This document shows positions 16,576 to 24,365 of a stretch of DNA of 64,000 bases, one piece after another. The stretch is taken from NCBI RefSeq assembly GCF_019139675.1, contig NZ_CP077077.1:3534001-3598000 (forward strand), in the 5' to 3' direction. The notes under the pieces were generated by a model, which was not told the origin of the DNA, searched no databases, and saw nothing but the letters and a program-made list of their open reading frames with translations. Within the stretch, counting starts at the first letter, position 1; every line of letters starts with the position of its first letter. Made by a program: the position numbers and the translations under genes. Source of the DNA: Pseudomonas maumuensis. Lineage in GTDB: Bacteria; Pseudomonadota; Gammaproteobacteria; Pseudomonadales; Pseudomonadaceae.

Positions 16576-17334
16576 TTATCGCGGTGCGCGCACCTGGATC
16601 CCCGCGCAATCGAGCGCATTACGGGTAGCCTCGACCAGGGCCAGGGCACCGGGTGTATCGCTGTGCAAGCAAATGGAGTCGAATTCGATCGTCAGGTCTT
16701 CACCCTCCACCGTGCGCACCACGCCTTCCTGACAGGCACGCAGTACCCGCGCAGCTACTTGCGCGGGGTCGTAGGCACGCACGTTGCGGGTGAAGACGAT
16801 GGAGCCGCTGAGGTCGTATTCGCGGTCGGCGTAGAACTCGCGGATCACCGGTTGGCCGAGCTCCGTGGCGATACGCCAGATGGTCGAGTCAGGCATGCAA
16901 TACAGCAGCAGTTCAGGCTCGAGGCGCTGCAGGTTTTCCACCAGCAAACGCGCCGCTTCCTCGTCCCGGGCCAGGTGCATGTACAGCGCGCCGTGGGGTT
17001 TGATGTGTTGCAGGCCTACGCCTTGAACCCGGGCGAGTTCACGCAGGGCGCCCAGCTGATACAACATGTCGTCCACCAGCTCCTGGGCCGGTGCATTGAT
17101 GTGACGGCGGCCGAAACCGACCAGGTCGCGAAAGCCCGGATGGGCACCGACGGCCACGCCCAGGCGCTTGGCCTGCTCGACAGTGCGACGCATGGTGCCG
17201 GGGTCGCCGGCATGGAAACCGGTGGCGATGTTGGCCGAGCTGATGAAGCCCATCAGTTCGTTGTCGACTCCGTCGCCGATAGTCCACGGACCGAAGCCTT
17301 CGCCCATGTCCGAATTGAAATCTACTGCCTGCAT
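16576..17334 (-). CDS. pxpA: PxpA / LamB-YcsF family 5-oxoprolinase subunit A
   Basis: 252-residue (beta/alpha)-barrel protein of the LamB/YcsF family. [12 protein letters not shown] at the N-terminus holds the metal-binding Asp, and [33 protein letters not shown] and [12 protein letters not shown] are conserved. In PxpABC it is the amidohydrolase-like partner for ATP-dependent cleavage of 5-oxoproline to L-glutamate. ATG 17334 is chosen since GGAG lies 9 bases upstream and the conserved part starts at once; the frame is open to 17373. First gene of the five-gene operon, divergent from the LysR gene at 17460, which likely controls it. Confidence 0.9.
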   Translation of the reverse strand: MQAVDFNSDMGEGFGPWTIGDGVDNELMGFISSANIATGFHAGDPGTMRRTVEQAKRLGVAVGAHPGFRDLVGFGRRHINAPAQELVDDMLYQLGALRELARVQGVGLQHIKPHGALYMHLARDEEAARLLVENLQRLEPELLLYCMPDSTIWRIATELGQPVIREFYADREYDLSGSIVFTRNVRAYDPAQVAARVLRACQEGVVRTVEGEDLTIEFDSICLHSDTPGALALVEATRNALDCAGIQVRAPR

Positions 17335-17397
17335 GACACTCGCTCCTGACCCTTGTGACTTCATGCAGAGCACGTTAAATTCCAGCCACCCCCTTGG

Positions 17398-17439
17398 GAA
17401 GATCTATTATCAGAGGGGATATCTTCTGAAAATCAGATA
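17398..17439. promoter_or_regulatory. Candidate LysR operator in the pxpA-lysR divergent promoter
   Basis: Two inverted repeats overlap here: GAAGAT (17398-17403) with ATCTTC (17421-17426), and TATCT-N10-AGATA (17420-17439), the latter close to the T-N11-A LysR-box form. They sit 64-105 bp before pxpA and 21-62 bp before the regulator, as expected for autoregulation plus operon activation. Confidence 0.5.
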
Positions 17440-17459
17440 CCTCATCAAGCGGAGTGTTC

Positions 17460-18377
17460 ATGTCACTGACCCTGCGCCAGGTTCGCTATTTCGTCGCCAC
17501 GGCCGAGATCGGGCAAATCTCCCAAGCTGCGATTCATTTGAATATTTCCCAGTCGGCGGTGACCACAGCGATCAAGGAGCTGGAGGGCATGCTCGGCACG
17601 CTGCTGTTCCAGCGCTCGGCCCAGGGCATGAGCCTGACCGATGCCGGACGGCACTTTCTCAATCGGGCCTACGTGATCTTGCGCAGCGTCGACGACGCCC
17701 TTAACAGCCCACTGCCGGACGTTCGCGCCACCGGCCTGTTGCGGGTAGCGGCCAGTTACACGGTGATCGGCTACTTCCTGCCGCACCATCTGCAACGCCT
17801 GGAACACTGGCACCCGGACGTGGCCATCGAAGTGCATGAACGGGAGCGCCAGGCCATCGAGCAAGGCCTGCTGGAAGGCGAATTCGACATGGCGGTGGTG
17901 CTGACCTCGAACCTGACCCACCCGGACATCGTCTCGAAAACCCTGTTCAATTCCGAGCGCCGGCTGTGGCTGCCCAGCCATCACCCGCTGTGCGGACACT
18001 CGGCCGTGAGCCTTGCCGACGTCACACACGAGCCCTTCATCCTGCTTACCGTCGACGAAGCCGAACAAAGCGCCATGCGCTACTGGGAACATGCCCGACA
18101 GCAGCCCAACGTGCGAATCCGCACCAGCTCCGTGGAAGCGGTGCGCAGCATGGTGGCCAACGGCAGCGGCGTGGCGATCCTCTCCGACCTGGTACACCGC
18201 CCCTGGTCGCTGGAGGGTAAACGCATCGAAACCGTGACCATCACCGACAAGGTCACCCCCATGAGCGTCGGCCTGGCCTGGCATCGCGAGCGGGAATTCA
18301 GCCCGGCGATGCACGCGTTCCACAATTACTTCCACGACGCATTCCTGGCGCCGCAGCAACTTTCCGCACGGCGCTGA
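17460..18377 (+). CDS. LysR-family regulator of the pxp operon
   Basis: 305-residue LysR-type transcription factor. The N-terminal winged HTH is LTLRQVRYFVATAEIGQISQAAIHLNISQSAVTTAIKELE; the substrate-binding domain follows from residue ~90 (GLLRVAASYTVIGYFLPHHL onward). ATG 17460 is preferred over GTG 17454 because GGAG (17451-17454) then has 5-nt spacing. Divergent orientation from pxpA with an intervening palindromic region suggests it controls the carboxylase/oxoprolinase operon in response to a pathway metabolite. Confidence 0.9.
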   Translation: MSLTLRQVRYFVATAEIGQISQAAIHLNISQSAVTTAIKELEGMLGTLLFQRSAQGMSLTDAGRHFLNRAYVILRSVDDALNSPLPDVRATGLLRVAASYTVIGYFLPHHLQRLEHWHPDVAIEVHERERQAIEQGLLEGEFDMAVVLTSNLTHPDIVSKTLFNSERRLWLPSHHPLCGHSAVSLADVTHEPFILLTVDEAEQSAMRYWEHARQQPNVRIRTSSVEAVRSMVANGSGVAILSDLVHRPWSLEGKRIETVTITDKVTPMSVGLAWHREREFSPAMHAFHNYFHDAFLAPQQLSARR

Positions 18378-18420
18378 AAGCAACGAAAGCCTATCCGACG
18401 GATGGACTGGCCAACAGCAA

Positions 18421-19284
18421 TTAGTCCACCAATCTGCTCAGCAGCCGGTGCCCGTCAACTGTAACCTCCACCATCGCCGACAGCATGACGCTGTCTGCAC
18501 CATCCTGTGTGTGGACAGTCCAAAAATCAGGCGGCTGGAAGCGCACCCCGAATGCGCCTGCCTTCGCAATCACATAAACGTTCAGCACCTGTCCTGGTTG
18601 CATGAGGGTGTTATCGTTTGTGTAGCCCTTGTAACCCAGCACCTGCGGTTCCTGTACCCGTGACTGCCCCATCGCATAGCCCGCGAGTTCATGAATCGCA
18701 ACCGCCTGGTTGGCATCAAGCACCTCTTGAATGGCCTGGCCCACGTTGAACAGCGGCTCGCCACCACGAACCTGATCAATGCCACTACGCAACGCGCTGC
18801 GGGCTGTTGCCAACAACTGACGCTGCTGTTCGGTGGCGTTGGCGGTGGCAAATGTCCAAACCTGGGCGACATGGGCCTGGGTCGACGCGGCCACCAACTC
18901 AACTTTAACCAAGGCTGCGTTCGGGAATGGGGTATCAATAGGCGGTGCGTTACCCACTTGGCTATTCACCGACACCGGCACGGCTGCCGTATAGCCTTTG
19001 TAGCCCACCAGCATTGGTAGCCAGCCGTAGCGTTCGAACTGCGTCAATACGTAACGTTGAATCGCCGCACCGCTGCCGCCCTCGCGGATCATCGGCTTGA
19101 CCTTGAGTAACAGGTCACTGGCCAACGGTGCGAGCCGAGCCTCCTCGGCAAGAATTGTCGAGCTATCTAGTTGAGTGATGCCAAGCGCACGGGCGCGATT
19201 AGCTTCGGCATAATTCTCGAGCGACGACTCTGTGGCGAAAATATTCACGCAATAGAGCAACAACAATATCCCTATGCTTCTCAA
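18421..19284 (-). CDS. Secreted methionine-aminopeptidase-like (M24 fold) pseudoenzyme
   Basis: 287-residue protein with a signal peptide (IGILLLLYCVNIFATE). The rest aligns by eye along the full length of type I methionine aminopeptidase: GYKGYTAAVPVSVNS to NYKGFPKSICTSIN, VKVELVAASTQAHVAQVWTF to the DGDTLNIDV..HGDTSRMF stretch, IQEVLDANQAVAIHELAGYAMGQ to the GHGIG stretch, and FWTVHTQDG..VEVTVDGHRLLS to the C-terminus. Of the five metal ligands (D, D, H, E, E) none is identical: they read E, A, Y, Y, S. It is therefore probably not a peptidase. TTG start at 19284 is supported by AAGGAG 8 bases upstream. It lies convergent to the LysR gene in a less GC-rich patch. Function unknown. Confidence 0.75.
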   Translation of the reverse strand: MRSIGILLLLYCVNIFATESSLENYAEANRARALGITQLDSSTILAEEARLAPLASDLLLKVKPMIREGGSGAAIQRYVLTQFERYGWLPMLVGYKGYTAAVPVSVNSQVGNAPPIDTPFPNAALVKVELVAASTQAHVAQVWTFATANATEQQRQLLATARSALRSGIDQVRGGEPLFNVGQAIQEVLDANQAVAIHELAGYAMGQSRVQEPQVLGYKGYTNDNTLMQPGQVLNVYVIAKAGAFGVRFQPPDFWTVHTQDGADSVMLSAMVEVTVDGHRLLSRLVD

Positions 19285-19311
19285 AACTTAACTCCTTGAC
19301 TACCACCCACA

Positions 19312-19355
19312 GCGGCAGCTTTGGTTCGGAAACAGCCGGACACGCGCGACTGAGT
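19312..19355. repeat. Possible degenerate copy of the CGACCCAAAGC-type repeat
   Basis: GCGGCAGCTTTGGTTCGGAAACAGCCGGACACGCGCGACTGAGTCG resembles the GCAGCTTTGGGTCGA...GACTGACCC units at 12.1 and 12.7 kb with several changes. It again sits between accessory genes. Confidence 0.35.
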
Positions 19356-19359
19356 CGCC

Positions 19360-19551
19360 TTACAGATAATAATCACCAGGTCTGATGCCGCCCTCACACA
19401 GCGCCGTGACGATGAACGGCCCCTTCCTCGCCAGATACTCAGCCATACCGCCGGTATTGGTGGCCTCCAGCTCGAGTTTGAGGTCTTGATATCGCTGCCG
19501 GAGGGAGGCATTTTTCCTGAGCAGATCCCTGAACGTCAGCATCTGGATCAA
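19360..19551 (-). pseudogene. C-terminal remnant of a GrpB-family (UPF0157) nucleotidyltransferase-like protein
   Basis: A 63-codon frame starting at TTG. LTFRDLLRKNASLRQRYQDLKLELE and EYLARKGPFIVTAL match the conserved C-terminal end of GrpB-like proteins (FRDYLRAHPE..YEALKRELA..Y...K..FI). Full-length members are about 170-200 residues, so the N-terminal two thirds are missing. The frame continues a few codons upstream into the neighbouring kinase gene without recognisable GrpB sequence, pointing to a truncated remnant. Confidence 0.55.
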
Positions 19552-19565
19552 ACGAGAACAGGCCT

Positions 19566-20108
19566 CTAATGACCTCGCACCACCTGATCAGGCAATGCGC
19601 CCAGGCTTGCGAGAAAAACTTCGGTATCTCGATTGCACCGCAGGCAGACCACGCGACAACCCGACGGGGCGGTCGCCACGAATCGCCTCATCGCCTCCCG
19701 GGACGAGTTCTTCGTCCGCCACATGAACCTGAAAAACTCCGGCAGGTTGGCCAGCAGCTCCGGACAGTCGTCCGGCAAGTCAGGCCGAGATCGACCGTGG
19801 CTCAGCATCGTTCTGAAGAACACACGCCAGAATCGAAGCGGCGCCGAGCGATCGATCCATATCAACGTGTCAGCGCGGGCCAGCCGGTTTTGCCATGTCG
19901 TCGAGTGCCCGCCTTCGAAGATCCAACGCTCCCGGGCCTCGACCTCATGGCAAAGACGCGTCTTCTCGTCACGGCTGCGCTCGACCCACCCTGGCTGCCA
20001 GTGAATCGTGTCGATATGCACGACCGGTAAGCCTGTGCGCTGGCCAAGCTTGCGCGCCAGGGCACTTTTCCCAGAGCCTGGCTGACCAATGATCATCACC
20101 CGTTGCAT
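19566..20108 (-). CDS. P-loop adenylate-kinase-like / FlaR-type nucleoside kinase family protein
   Basis: 180-residue P-loop protein. QRVMIIGQPGSGKSALARKLGQRTGLPVVHIDTIHWQPGW shows Walker A GQPGSGKS at the extreme N-terminus followed by the HIDxxxWxPGW motif of the 'topology modulation kinase FlaR' / AAA family. FEGGHSTTWQNRLARADTLIWIDRS is the second family block. ATG 20108 with GGGAG six bases upstream is chosen over the longer frame from 20162. Substrate is unknown. It sits on the same strand as the GrpB remnant in a small accessory patch. Confidence 0.75.
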   Translation of the reverse strand: MQRVMIIGQPGSGKSALARKLGQRTGLPVVHIDTIHWQPGWVERSRDEKTRLCHEVEARERWIFEGGHSTTWQNRLARADTLIWIDRSAPLRFWRVFFRTMLSHGRSRPDLPDDCPELLANLPEFFRFMWRTKNSSREAMRRFVATAPSGCRVVCLRCNRDTEVFLASLGALPDQVVRGH

Positions 20109-20175
20109 TGGAGCTCCCTCTCGCCATGCCTGCTGATTTTGGGGGGCGCGATTGTACGGCAATGATCGATTCGGT

Positions 20176-20218
20176 CAACTGCAAGCGGACTCATACTCTG
20201 AACGTCCGCTGCTAGTTG
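20176..20218. repeat. Imperfect inverted repeat CAACT..GCGGAC / GTCCGC..AGTTG
   Basis: Arms 20176-20190 and 20204-20218 pair at 12 of 15 positions. It lies between the receptor stop (20261, minus strand) and the kinase start, so it could end receptor transcription, but lacks a T-tract. Confidence 0.4.
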
Positions 20219-20260
20219 CAAAACACCAATCACTGCGGGCCCTTGCGCACTACAGCCAAA

Positions 20261-22684
20261 CTAGAGTTCAGGCGTGTATTTCACACTGAACATGACGTTA
20301 CGTGGGTCGCCGTAGTAGTTGTTGTAGTCGATGGTGTTGTAGGCCGGCTGGTAGTACTTCTTGTCCAGCAGGTTGTTGAGGTTCGCCGCCACGGTCACCT
20401 CGTCGCTGACCTTGTACGCGACCCGAGCATCCCAGATGGCATAACCGGGCAGGTCGAAGACGTGGTCGTAGGAAGTGGTGCCAGTGACCGCTGTGGTGCC
20501 CAACCCCACCGAGGTACGGCTCCAGTTACCCGGCAAGGTGTAGTCGGCCCACAGTTTGAACTGATGCTTGGGCGTCCAGGTGCTGTAGACCTTGTCCTTG
20601 TAGTTGGCGTCTTCCAGGTAGCGCGTGGTGTTGTAGACGTAGCCGGCCATCACTTGCAGGCCACTGAGGACTTCACCGCTGACCTGCGCCTCCAGGCCCT
20701 GGCTGCGCACCTTGCCTGAGGCCTTCGAGCAGTACCAGCCATTGCAGTCCATCGGCCCGCTGCGGTCGAGCACCGCGTGATGCTCCTGGTCGTAGCGGAA
20801 CAGCGCGACCGAGGTGTTCAGCGCCCCGTCGAACAACTCACCCTTGAGCCCCAGTTCGTAGTTGCTGCCAATGATCGGCTCGACCACCGAACCGCTGCTG
20901 GTGCGTGCGCTCTGCGGCTGGAAGACGTCGGTGTAGCTGGTGTAGACCGACCACTGTTTGTTCAGCGCATACACCAGGCCCGCATAGGGCGAAACCTTGC
21001 CGTTGCTGCTGGTTGTCGATTCGCTGTAGCCGGTGCGGGCGAAGGACTGGGAGGCGTAGCTGTAGTCGTACCAGCTGGTGCGGGCACCGACGATCAGCTT
21101 CAGCGGCTCGGTCAGGTTGACCGACCAGCGCGAATACAAGCCCTTCTGGGTGATCTGGTACTCGGTCAACTCGCCACGACCCCGGCTTGCCAGGCCGTAG
21201 ATGTCCGGCATCGGGCGGTGGTGGTCGACGTTACTGGAGTCTGCGCCGAAAGTGGGAGCCCTGGCCCAGCGGTCATCGGTATTGATGCGCGAGTAGTTGG
21301 CACCGAGCAGGAAGGTCTGCTCGAAACCGAAGCCGGTGAACTGGCCGTCCAGGTACAGGTCCAGGCCCTTGCTGTGGGTGGTGAAATCGGTGCTCCAGTC
21401 GATGTAGGTGTTGTTGGTGGAGCCGTTGGCCGGGAGGGCATCCCACAATGCCTGGTAGGTCGCGCCGTTGTGTTCGCTCATGTACACGCCGGCAGCCTTC
21501 AGCCGCCAGTCGTCGTTGAGCCGGTAGCTGGCGTCGAGGAACACGCTGGTCTGGTCGTTGTTGGCGCGGTTCCAGTCCGCGCCGACATAGGTCGAGCGCG
21601 ACCAGTCGGGGTTGCCGCCGTCGGCATAGCGCGGCAGGCCGAGCATGGCCGGGCGGGCTTGGCCCTTCTGGTTGGCAACGCCAAGGCCCATCGTGAAGTC
21701 CGGGGTGAAGTCATAGTCCACGGCAGCGTAGACGGTCTGGTTCCAACCACGCACATAGTCGATGAACGAGCCGTTGTCGTTCTGGCTGACCACCGTGCGT
21801 GTACGCAGGGTGCCCTCGGCATTCAGCGGGCCGCCAGCGTCCAGTTGCAGGCCATAGCGGTCCCAGGAACCGGCCTTGCCGGTCAGGCTGACCACCGCCT
21901 TGTCCTGCCCGCGCTTGCGTACCAGGTTCATCGCCCCGCCCGGGCTGTCACCGCCTTGCAGCAGCGCGGCCGGGCCACGCAGCACTTCGACACGGTCATA
22001 GAAGCTCAGGTCTTCGGTGAGGTAGCTGCCGAGCGAGTAGGTATTGCGCGGGATCGGCACGCCATCGTACTGCAGCGTGTCGATGCTGAAACCGCGCGAG
22101 TAGATGAACAGCCCCGACCCCGGCGAACGGCTGGCGGTGAGGCCGGGCGTGCGGTTGACCAGGTCGCTGATGGTCTGGGTGTTCTGGTCGTCCATCTGCT
22201 GGCGGGTCATCACCGTGACCGACTGCGGGATGTCCTTGAGGGTCTGTACGCCCTTGCCCAGGGTGACCGCGCCGGAGGTGTAGGAATGGCTGCCCTCAGT
22301 GGTGGTGACCGGCTGGCGGCCGATGACGCTGGAGGCGTCCAGTTCCAGCGCACCGTTGCTGGGTTCGCTGGGCAGCGCGATCAGATACTGGCCATCGGCT
22401 GCCTGGGTGAGGCTCAGGTGGCTGCCGGCGAGCAAATGGCGCAGCGCCTGTTCGACGCTCAGTTGCTGGTGCAGTGTCGGCGCTTGTACCGCGTGCGCGG
22501 CGTCAGTGTTGAACAGAATGCGGCTACCGGTCTGGCGGGCAAGGGCATTGATCGACTGATCCAGCGGTTGGGCCGGCAGGTCGATGCGGTAGTGCGTCTG
22601 TTCGGCCTGCACAGGCCCGGCAAGCAGAAATCCGAATGTCGCCAGGCCCATGGCCTGACGCAGCGGGTGGATAAAGAGCGTCAT
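20261..22684 (-). CDS. TonB-dependent siderophore receptor with STN domain
   Basis: 807-residue outer-membrane receptor. Signal peptide ATFGFLLAGPVQA, STN domain (about 30-105, HYRIDLPAQPLDQSINALARQTG), plug with LKDIPQSVTVMTRQQMDDQ and DRVEVLRGPAALLQGGDSPGG, then a barrel with FQPQSARTSSGSVVEPIIGSNYELGLKG typical of FpvA-like ferrisiderophore receptors. ATG 22684 places the signal peptide at the N-terminus and has GGGGA five bases upstream; the frame extends to 22750. The STN domain fits signalling to the FecR/FecI-like pair encoded upstream (22774-24120). Ligand unknown; a single C...C pair (CNGWYC) in an extracellular loop may be disulfide-linked. Confidence 0.93.
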   Translation of the reverse strand: MTLFIHPLRQAMGLATFGFLLAGPVQAEQTHYRIDLPAQPLDQSINALARQTGSRILFNTDAAHAVQAPTLHQQLSVEQALRHLLAGSHLSLTQAADGQYLIALPSEPSNGALELDASSVIGRQPVTTTEGSHSYTSGAVTLGKGVQTLKDIPQSVTVMTRQQMDDQNTQTISDLVNRTPGLTASRSPGSGLFIYSRGFSIDTLQYDGVPIPRNTYSLGSYLTEDLSFYDRVEVLRGPAALLQGGDSPGGAMNLVRKRGQDKAVVSLTGKAGSWDRYGLQLDAGGPLNAEGTLRTRTVVSQNDNGSFIDYVRGWNQTVYAAVDYDFTPDFTMGLGVANQKGQARPAMLGLPRYADGGNPDWSRSTYVGADWNRANNDQTSVFLDASYRLNDDWRLKAAGVYMSEHNGATYQALWDALPANGSTNNTYIDWSTDFTTHSKGLDLYLDGQFTGFGFEQTFLLGANYSRINTDDRWARAPTFGADSSNVDHHRPMPDIYGLASRGRGELTEYQITQKGLYSRWSVNLTEPLKLIVGARTSWYDYSYASQSFARTGYSESTTSSNGKVSPYAGLVYALNKQWSVYTSYTDVFQPQSARTSSGSVVEPIIGSNYELGLKGELFDGALNTSVALFRYDQEHHAVLDRSGPMDCNGWYCSKASGKVRSQGLEAQVSGEVLSGLQVMAGYVYNTTRYLEDANYKDKVYSTWTPKHQFKLWADYTLPGNWSRTSVGLGTTAVTGTTSYDHVFDLPGYAIWDARVAYKVSDEVTVAANLNNLLDKKYYQPAYNTIDYNNYYGDPRNVMFSVKYTPEL

Positions 22685-22753
22685 GGAATCCCCATCAAAG
22701 CAAGTGAGAATGCGTTTCATAGGGATTGGCGTTTGTGCTGACCCGCACATTGA

Positions 22754-22784
22754 TGCAGCGCTGAAAATTTTTTTCAGCGCTGCA
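22754..22784 (-). other. Perfect 14-bp-arm hairpin between FecR-like and receptor genes
   Basis: TGCAGCGCTGAAAA (22754-22767), TTT, TTTTCAGCGCTGCA (22771-22784) is a perfect palindrome around a 3-nt centre. It starts within the last codons of the FecR gene (stop at 22774-22776) and ends 70 bp before the receptor start. No T-tract follows on either strand, so it may act as an mRNA stabiliser or processing site as well as an attenuator. Confidence 0.7.
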
Positions 22785-23607
22785 CGTCCACCTGCACAGC
22801 ACCGCTCTTGTCGCGGCTGACTGTTACCGGCGCCAGCTGCGGCAGGCTGTCGAGCAACTGTTCGACATTGCCGGTGGGGAATTCTCCGCTGAGCCGGTGT
22901 TGCCTGGCGGTCGCGCCCTGCAGGCGAATCGGTGCGTCGCGATGGCGGCGCAGTTGCGCCAGGACCGACTCGAGCGGGGTGCCGTCGAAATGGAACAGGT
23001 CATGCCGCCAGGCGTCTCGTTCGCCGGGCTTGCTGTCATGCACCGGCCCCAGGCGCTGAGGGTTGGCAAACAGTTGCTGGTTGGCCGTCAGCCGTTGACG
23101 CGCCTTGCCGTTGTCCACTTCCACCTCGCCCTCCAGAACAGCCACCCGCACGCCGTCCAGGTCGCTGCGTACATCGAACACCGTGCCGATATCGCGCACA
23201 GCCACGCCCTGGCTGCGCACGATGAAAGGCTTGGCTTGATGAGCCACGCTGAACAAGCCTTCGCCATCGAGCAGCTCGAACTGCCGACTGCGCAGGCGAT
23301 ACTCGATGCGCAGCACACTGCCGGCGTCCAGTTCGACCACGCTGCCGTCGTCCAGGTGCAACGTTTCGCGACCGCTGCTGGCCACCTCGACCTGGCGGTA
23401 GCCCAGCGCCGGGTCGGCCAGCCAGGCCCAACCGGCCAGGGCCAGCAGCAAGGCCGTGCCGGCAGCCTTGCGCCGACGATTGGCGTTGCGTGCGCTCTGC
23501 GCCTTGGCTTCCTGCAAAAGCGCCTCACGGCTGGGCACCAGCGCGCGCAAGGATTCAGCGTAAGGCTCGAGGGCATCGCGCGCGCCCGGCGCGGTACGGC
23601 GTTGCAT
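22774..23607 (-). CDS. FecR-domain regulator lacking a typical N-terminal anti-sigma domain
   Basis: 277-residue membrane protein. The periplasmic FecR domain is clear (YRQVEVASSGRETLHLDDGSVVELDAGSVLRIEY, GEGLFSVAHQAKPFIVRSQGVAVRDIGTVFDVR), followed by the C-terminal STN-contacting part ending VTVSRDKSGAVQVDVQR. A transmembrane helix lies at about residues 48-64. The cytoplasmic part is only ~47 residues and lacks the DUF4880 motif WxxxLxD..W..W...P.H..A seen in the other FecR in this window. GGAGG lies 8 bases upstream of ATG 23607, and it starts 3 bp after the sigma-gene stop. It likely controls that sigma factor. Confidence 0.85.
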   Translation of the reverse strand: MQRRTAPGARDALEPYAESLRALVPSREALLQEAKAQSARNANRRRKAAGTALLLALAGWAWLADPALGYRQVEVASSGRETLHLDDGSVVELDAGSVLRIEYRLRSRQFELLDGEGLFSVAHQAKPFIVRSQGVAVRDIGTVFDVRSDLDGVRVAVLEGEVEVDNGKARQRLTANQQLFANPQRLGPVHDSKPGERDAWRHDLFHFDGTPLESVLAQLRRHRDAPIRLQGATARQHRLSGEFPTGNVEQLLDSLPQLAPVTVSRDKSGAVQVDVQR

Positions 23608-23610
23608 CGA

Positions 23611-24120
23611 TCAGGCCTCCGGCTGCCAGCGTTGTGCGAGGGTGCGCATGGCCCGCATGAAATGCTGGGCAACCATGTTCACGGAAATCTCCAGCTCCTG
23701 CGCGATGTCCTTTTGCGGCATGCCGTGGATGCGGTGGAGCAGGAACACCTGGCGCTGGCGCGCCGGCAATGCGTCTATCACCGCCAGCAAGGCACGCAGG
23801 CGTTGTTCGAATTCGAGCGCCATCGCACCGTCCAGCTGGTCGCAGTGCTGCTCGACCACGGCGATCTGGCTCTGCGCGTACAGCGTGCGGGTGCTTTCCG
23901 CACGGCGCCGGTCGATTGCGCGGTTGAGCGTGGCACGCCGCAAAAAGGCCATGGGCACGCTGATGGCGTTGAGCGGCGGTTTTTCCAGGATCTGCACGCA
24001 CACATCATGCACCACGTCGCGGGCAAAATGCTGATTGGAAAAACGTCGGCGAATGTGCTCGACCAAATCGTCGTAGTGCAAGGCCAGGGCTTGCAGGAGA
24101 TCGTTGTCGGTCGAAGCCAT
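23611..24120 (-). CDS. FecI-like ECF sigma factor
   Basis: 169-residue ECF sigma factor. Region 2: LALHYDDLVEHIRRRFSNQHFARDVVHDVCVQIL with FLRRATLNRAIDRRR; region 4: LPARQRQVFLLHRIHGMPQKDIAQELEISVNMVAQHFMRAM. ATG 24120 is used rather than an in-frame TTG at 24132. It heads a sigma-FecR-receptor unit. A Fur-like box 15 bp upstream of the ATG implies repression by iron, after which the sigma factor would drive the receptor gene at 20261-22684. Confidence 0.9.
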   Translation of the reverse strand: MASTDNDLLQALALHYDDLVEHIRRRFSNQHFARDVVHDVCVQILEKPPLNAISVPMAFLRRATLNRAIDRRRAESTRTLYAQSQIAVVEQHCDQLDGAMALEFEQRLRALLAVIDALPARQRQVFLLHRIHGMPQKDIAQELEISVNMVAQHFMRAMRTLAQRWQPEA

Positions 24121-24134
24121 GACGGCAACCAATT

Positions 24135-24153
24135 GATAGTGAATCTCATTTAT
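24135..24153 (-). promoter_or_regulatory. Fur box upstream of the second FecI-like gene
   Basis: Read on the minus strand, ATAAATGAGATTCACTATC matches 13 of 19 positions of the consensus GATAATGATAATCATTATC. It lies 15 bp before the sigma-factor start, a position suited to iron-dependent repression. Confidence 0.7.
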
Positions 24154-24365
24154 ATCATGGGGTTTTCGCGTTGAGCAACATCGGGGATCGCCCGAACACC
24201 CACGCGACGGTTGGAGTACATGAGCATTCCGAGCCCCGTTTCAACGCAGCATGGGCGAGTGCAGATACATTTCGTACAGAGCCTAGGCGCCGGTCATGGC
24301 GCTTGATCAGCGCCATGCCGCCTGCTCAGACTATGCCCAGTGCCACCGCCAACAAGAAGCGCGCC

